Positions 59,334 to 64,000 of a DNA stretch of 64,000 nucleotides are shown piece after piece; position 1 is the stretch's first letter, and the number at the start of each line of letters is the position of its first letter. The DNA comes from Chlorocebus sabaeus. Taxonomy: Eukaryota > Chordata > Mammalia > Primates > Cercopithecidae. The notes under the pieces are model-generated. The model saw only the letters and a program-made list of their open reading frames with translations, had not been told where the DNA came from and did not search any database. The stretch covers positions 13,095,887-13,159,886 of the forward strand of contig NC_132917.1 of the NCBI RefSeq assembly GCF_047675955.1, read 5' to 3'. A program made the translations under genes and the position numbers.

Positions 59334-59628
59334 GGCCAGGCACGGTGGATCGCGCCTGTAATCCCAGCACTTTGGGAGACTGAGGCGGGCAGATGACGAG
59401 GTCAGGAGATCGAGACCATCCTGGCTAACACGGTGAAACCCCATCTCTACGAAAAATACAAAAAGTGAGCTGGGCATGGTGGTGGGCGCCTGTAGTCCCA
59501 GCTACTCGGGAGACTGAGGCAGGCGAATGGCGTGAACCCGAGAGGCGGAGCTTGCAGTGAGCCGAGATCATGCCACTGCACTCCAGCCTGGGCGACAGAG
59601 CGAGACTCCGTCTCAAAAGAAAAAAAAA
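59334..59628 (+). mobile_element. AluY
   Basis: Forward AluY from 'ggccaggcacggtggatcgc' to 'cgagactccgtctc' and its tail. Perfect 16-bp duplications 'aaagattgccagaaac' lie at 59318-59333 and 59629-59644. Confidence 0.96.
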
Positions 59629-59935
59629 AAAGATTGCCAGAAACACAGATATAGTCAAACTAAGGTGAGGTTATTGACTTGCTGCAATGAGGGAGAATAC
59701 ACCATTGGAAACTTGGGCTTTCTCAGAAAAAAGAAAAAAGAAATAAATAATTACTAACGGTTAGGGGAAAGTGTTAGATGGTCTTTGAGAGAGTTTAACA
59801 AAAAGAGAGTTTTGCTCTTAATTAGGTGTGCTCTAGAAGCCCAGGGTTTTTTGTGCTTCCACATTTTTAATAATCGTATCTAAATGGCAAGAGGAACAAG
59901 ACATCAAAAGCTATACATGTTTTAAAAAGCAGCAG

Positions 59936-61570
59936 TATTTTTACAATGATTAGTGATTACATGTATTTTTGTTGTTGTTGTTGTTTTGGTCACTTGTATA
60001 TCTTCTTTTGAGAAGTATCTGTTATGTCCTTTGCCTATTTTTAATGGACTTATTTGGTTTTTCCTTGTTGATTTCTTTAAGTTCCTTATAAATTCTGAAT
60101 ATTGACCTTGGTGGGATACACAGTTTGCAAGTATTTTCTCCCATTCTGTAGGTTGTCTGTTTACTGTCTCTCTCTCCACATATATATACACACACACATA
60201 TATATTATATATATATTTAATATATATATATAAACACACACATATATGTATATGTGCAGAAGCTCCTTAATTTAATTAGGTCACACTTATCAATTTTTGT
60301 TTTTGTTGCAATTTGCTTTGTGGGACTTAGCCAAATATTCCTTGCCAAGGCCGATGTTAATAAGGGTATTTCCTATGTTGTCTCTAAGAATGTTATAGTT
60401 TCAGAACTTATGTTTAAATCTTTAATCCATCTTGAGTTAATTTTTGTATGTGCTGAAAGGTAGGGGTCCGGTTTCATTCTTCTACATATGGCTAACCTGT
60501 TATCCCCAAATATTGATTGAATAGAAACTCCTTTCCCTATTGCTTCTTTTGTTAGTATTGTCAAAAATCAAGATACTTCCAGGTGTACCATTTTATTTCC
60601 AGGTTTTCTACTGTTCCATTGGTCTATGTGTCTGATTTTCTACCAGTACCATGCAGTTTTGGTTACTGTATTTTTGTAGTATAGTTTGAAGTCAAGTAGT
60701 TTCATCCCTCTGTCTTTGCTTGTTTTTCTTAAGATTGCTTTAGCTATTCAGGCTCCTTTTTGGTTCTATATGAATTTTAGAATGGTCTTTTTCTAATTAT
60801 GTGAAAAATGTCATTGTAGTTTGATAGGAATAACATCAAATCTGTCAACAAAACGCAAGTCATAACCACAATGAAATATCATCTCACACCAGTCAGAATG
60901 GCTATTATTAAGGCAAAATGTAATAGATGCTGCAGATGCTTCAGAGAAAAGGGAACACACATGCTTTTGGTGGGAATGTAAATTAGCTCAGCCACTATGG
61001 AAAGCAGTTTGGAGGTTTCTAAAAGACCTTAAAACAGATACCATTTGACTCATCAACTCTATTACTGGGTACATACCCAGAGGAAAATAAATTGCTCTAC
61101 CCAAAAGACACATGAACTTGCATGTTTATCACAGCAATATTCACAATACCAAAGACATAGAATTAACTCAAGTGCTCATCACTGGTGGATTGGATATAGA
61201 AAATGTGGTATGTATATACCGTAGTACACTATGCAGCCAGAAAAAGAATAAAATCATGTATTTTGCAGACATATGGATGCAGCTAGAGGCCATAATCCTA
61301 AGCTAATTAAAGCAGAAACAGAAAAACAAATACCACATGTTGTCATTTATAAGTGGAAGCTAAACATTGAGTACACATGGACATAAAGATGGAAGAAAGC
61401 AACACTGTGGACTATTAGAAGGGACTATTGGGTTAAAAGCCTGGGTACCCAGTTCTTTGCTCACTACTTGGGTGACAGGATTCACACCTCAAATGTCAGC
61501 ATTACACAGGTACTTATGTAAAAAACCTGCACATGTACCCTTGAATTTAAAATAAAAGTTGAAATTATTA
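59936..61570 (+). mobile_element. L1 with large 5' inversion (twin priming)
   Basis: 59936-60846 is antisense L1 ORF2 ('cttcttttgagaagtatctg', 'tctcccattctgtaggttgt', 'ttaatccatcttgagttaat'). 60847-61570 is sense L1 ('tatcatctcacaccagtcag', 'attactgggtacatacccag', 'aacctgcacatgtacccttg') ending in an A-rich tail. Flanks 'tttaaaaagcagca' (from 59921) and 'tttaaaaagcaaca' (from 61571) give one duplication, so both parts are a single insertion. Confidence 0.9.
60177..60256. repeat. (CA)/(TA) array inside inverted L1
   Basis: CATATATATACACACA-type repeats replace a few bases of ORF2 sequence between 'ctgtttactgtctctctctc' and 'gtgcagaagctccttaattt'. Confidence 0.9.
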
Positions 61571-61627
61571 TTTAAAAAGCAACATTTAACAAAATTATGG
61601 CAGTATAATATGTATGTGCACGTGTGT

Positions 61628-61645
61628 GTGTGTGTATACACACAC
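61628..61645. repeat. Perfect 18-bp alternating palindrome
   Basis: gtgtgtgtatacacacac is self-complementary and alternates purine and pyrimidine. It lies just downstream of the twin-primed L1. Confidence 0.93.
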
Positions 61646-61649
61646 CCCT

Positions 61650-62100
61650 ACACAATTGCATAGGTGGCTTCTATTTTGAATCCTGTGTCTTCAAAACCAG
61701 AAGAAATAAATGAACATGTTTATATTAACAACAACTACAACAACAACAAAAAGTCAGATTTGGTTGCTCATATTAGCCATGAAAGGAAATGTTTGATCAT
61801 TAGGGAGTTTAGGGTAATGCTTTGGCATTTATCAAAAATGATTACAGAATGGTCTCTTTTGTTTTGTTCTATCATGTCACAGGGTGGCCTTGTTTTATGT
61901 TGCTGCTTTACGAAATTACACTATCCATGTACAACACAAGGAAAATGTGAACTAGCTGAGAGCGCCAGACCAGATTCTGGCAACACCAATGTCTGGATGT
62001 CAGTGCCAAACCAGCTCTCTGATGTCAGACTCTGCTTTTTTTTTTCCTCTGTTTTTCTGTTTCAACACATCACACTACCCTTATATCTGCATTAAAATTG
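61650..62100. other. Unassigned DNA
   Basis: A CAA-rich patch lies near 61730-61752. The 143-codon frame 61664-62095 contains no domain or family motif I know, and its low-complexity Asn run comes from the CAA patch. I do not call it a gene. Confidence 0.45.
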
Positions 62101-62104
62101 CAAT

Positions 62105-62240
62105 GTATGCCTGCCTCTTTCACTAGACTGAGACCCTAGAGAGCTGTTAGCTATATTTTTTCTCCTTTATATTACCTATAACATATAGTCTTATAACTTC
62201 TGGTAGTAGGTGCTAAGAAATTGTTTATTCGAATAGAAAT
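62105..62240 (+). mobile_element. Possible L2 3' tail
   Basis: 'tttcactagactgagaccct' and 'ggtagtaggtgctaagaaat' resemble the end of L2. Confidence 0.48.
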
Positions 62241-62249
62241 GAACTCAAA

Positions 62250-62960
62250 GATAGCTCTTTCTTTTATGGTCCTGAAAAAGTGTAGAACAACTGTGATAAT
62301 TAACCATCAAGTTTAAAGTGACCATAGTAATCTACATGAGACCATGCTCATTCTGACACCAAGTATAAGTTCTAGGGATTTTCAAAACTACCCTTAGGTC
62401 TGCAAATTTACTAGAAAGACTCACAGAATTCACTGAAAGCTGTTATTTTCATAGATATAGCTTATTGCGGGGAAATGATACAGAAATAAAATCAGTCAAT
62501 GGAAGAGACACATGGGGCAGAGTCCAACAGACATGCTAGACACTGAATTTCTGATGTGCTCTCCCTGCTAGCATGCTGGTAACTATGTGTGACAAAACTC
62601 ACAGAGTATTATCAGCCAAGAACACTCACTTGAATGTTGAGTTGATAGTTTTTATTGTGACTTCATTATCTAGGCATTAGTGATTGACTGGTTGATTGAT
62701 TGATGTACATATGGTTGATATCAGTCTTTAGATCAGTTGATAGTTTATTATTCAAAGCCTGAACTCTAATCATATTTTTGGTATTTCTGTCATTTCTAGT
62801 CCTTACCCTACAGTATGGTCAACTCTGGTTCTATACCACAGTTACTCTCTGGCTACTCCAAGACCCTCAGGCAAACAAAATTATCTTCCAGGAGCCAAGA
62901 GCAAAATCCAACTTCTTTGGGGGCAAGGCTAAATTTCTTACTACACAGGTTCACATATCA
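62250..62960 (-). mobile_element. Possible LTR-class repeat, family unassigned
   Basis: 'actagaaagactcacagaat', 'acacatggggcagagtccaa' and 'gcaaacaaaattatcttcca' recall a repeated LTR/MER family, but I cannot name it. Strand and ends are guesses. Confidence 0.35.
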
Positions 62961-62964
62961 AATT

Positions 62965-63305
62965 CTTACCATTAACATTATTCTATCAGAACAGGTCTAT
63001 CTATATTGTGAAGTATCTTATCCTAACAGTATGCCAAAATAATGTCTAATTTTAGCAAAATCACAGTTCATAGATAAATTGATCAGGAATAGTTCTGAAA
63101 AGTATACTGCAGATGAAGAAAGCACTATCTAGAGAGATGAAGACGATCATTCAAGTTTGAACATTTCTACTGTACGTCATTCTCACTCGCTCTATTTCAT
63201 TTTCCTCTTCTGCCCGTAATGTCAGCTTTTAGCCATTCATCTTCTTTCTTTATTGAGTAAAACATTATGAGAAGAATTTATCCCTTATTAATAGTGACTG
63301 TCTTT
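62965..63305. other. Unassigned DNA
   Basis: No gene or repeat recognised. Confidence 0.4.
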
Positions 63306-63307
63306 CT

Positions 63308-64000
63308 TTTTAAATTTTTGATCTGTATGAGTACATAATAGGTGTATATATTTCTGGGGTGCATGAGATATTGTGATACAGGTATACAGTGTGGAAGAAT
63401 CACCTCAGTGTAAATGGGTTATCCATCACCTCAAACATTTATCATTTCTTTGTGCTACAAACATTCAGAGTATACTCTTTTAGTTATTTTTAAATGTACA
63501 GTAATATTTAACTGTAGTCACCCTGTTGTGCTATCAAATACTAGATCTTATTCATTCTATCTAACTATAATTTTGTACCCATTTGAAATCTGCATTTCCC
63601 CCACACCAGTCTCTGGTAAACCATCATTTTACTCTCTATATTCAAGAGTTCAATTGTTTTAATGCTTAGTTCACAGAAATGAGTGAGAATATATGAAGTT
63701 TGTCTTTCTGTGTCTGTCACATTTCATTTAATACAATGCCCTCCAGTTCAGTCCACGGTGCTGCAAGTCACGGGATCTCATTCTTTTTTACGGCTGAATA
63801 GTACTTCATAGGGTATATGTACCACGTTTTCTTCATTTGTTCATCTGTTGATGGACACCTATGCTGCTTCTAAATTTTGGCTATTGTGAATAGTGCTGCA
63901 ATAAACAGGGGAATGCAGATACCTCTTTGATACACTGTCTTACTTTCGGGTATATACCTAACAGTGGGATTGCAGGATACTACGGTAGTTTGATTTTTCG
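63308..64000 (-). mobile_element. L1 (L1MA-like) 3' end, antisense, runs off right edge
   Basis: 'tatccatcacctcaaacatt', 'taactgtagtcaccctgttg', 'ccagttcagtccacggtgct', 'ggctattgtgaatagtgctg' and 'gggtatatacctaacagtgg' follow the reversed 3' UTR and ORF2 end. The element continues beyond the window. Confidence 0.93.

Noticed and set aside
59922..60239. 105-codon minus-strand frame
   Set aside because: It is a fragment of L1 ORF2 in the inverted segment plus a translated CA/TA array.
61664..62095. 143-codon open frame
   Set aside because: No recognisable domain, an Asn run from a CAA patch, and no splice or promoter support. It may deserve a protein search but is not called.

Overview
The window looks like non-coding primate nuclear DNA. 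It is AT-rich, has no convincing protein-coding gene, and is packed with Alu, L1, MaLR-LTR, L2, MIR and DNA-transposon sequence. Several Alus (19991-20288 and 41610-41932) carry the combination 'gatctcagct', 'ccgcccgtctcggcctcc' or close, and 'ggcttgagccacc', which I associate with the AluYR-type lineages of Old World monkeys. A macaque- or baboon-like host is therefore my best inference, but I could not run a database search. All family names come from recognising consensus motifs, so subfamily labels are approximate.

Layout. 1-2243 is a Tigger1 DNA transposon (minus strand, running off the left edge) broken by two solo MaLR LTRs and a truncated L1. 2246-11300 is mostly unassigned DNA with MIR fragments, one Alu and an hAT-Charlie remnant. 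11300-13855 is an old antisense L1. 13856-19555 holds MIR, microsatellites and a long L2. 19556-21720 is an antisense L1M containing a young AluY and an AT-rich array with a tiny Alu stub. 22000-26860 holds a possible ERVL LTR, a large unassigned stretch and an MLT1 LTR split by an Alu. 27200-30250 holds Alu, L1 and a Tigger-type element carrying a 5'-inverted L1, followed by an internally deleted Alu. 31400-37230 holds MER5A, Alu, L1M, L2, Alu and an ERV1-type LTR. 37798-38522 is a MaLR LTR carrying a polyadenylated retrocopy. 41030-48140 holds L1M with AluY, MLT1-type LTR, MIR, Alu and L2. 50235-52864 holds an Alu monomer, an Alu, a possible ERVL LTR and an L1 stub. 54365-64000 holds L2, three further young or LTR elements, a twin-primed L1, and an L1 running off the right edge.

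No host genes work together here; the content is a record of insertions. The most unusual item is the retrocopy at 38135-38466. It has a poly(A) tail, an AATAAA signal 17 nt upstream of the tail and perfect 15-bp target duplications. Its 5' half resembles the 3' end of an MLT1 LTR, which points to an unidentified parent RNA containing LTR sequence. Other useful signals are two 5'-inverted L1 insertions, an Alu that has lost most of one monomer, and perfect alternating purine-pyrimidine palindromes. I see no CRISPR array, tRNA, rRNA, operon or prokaryotic feature.
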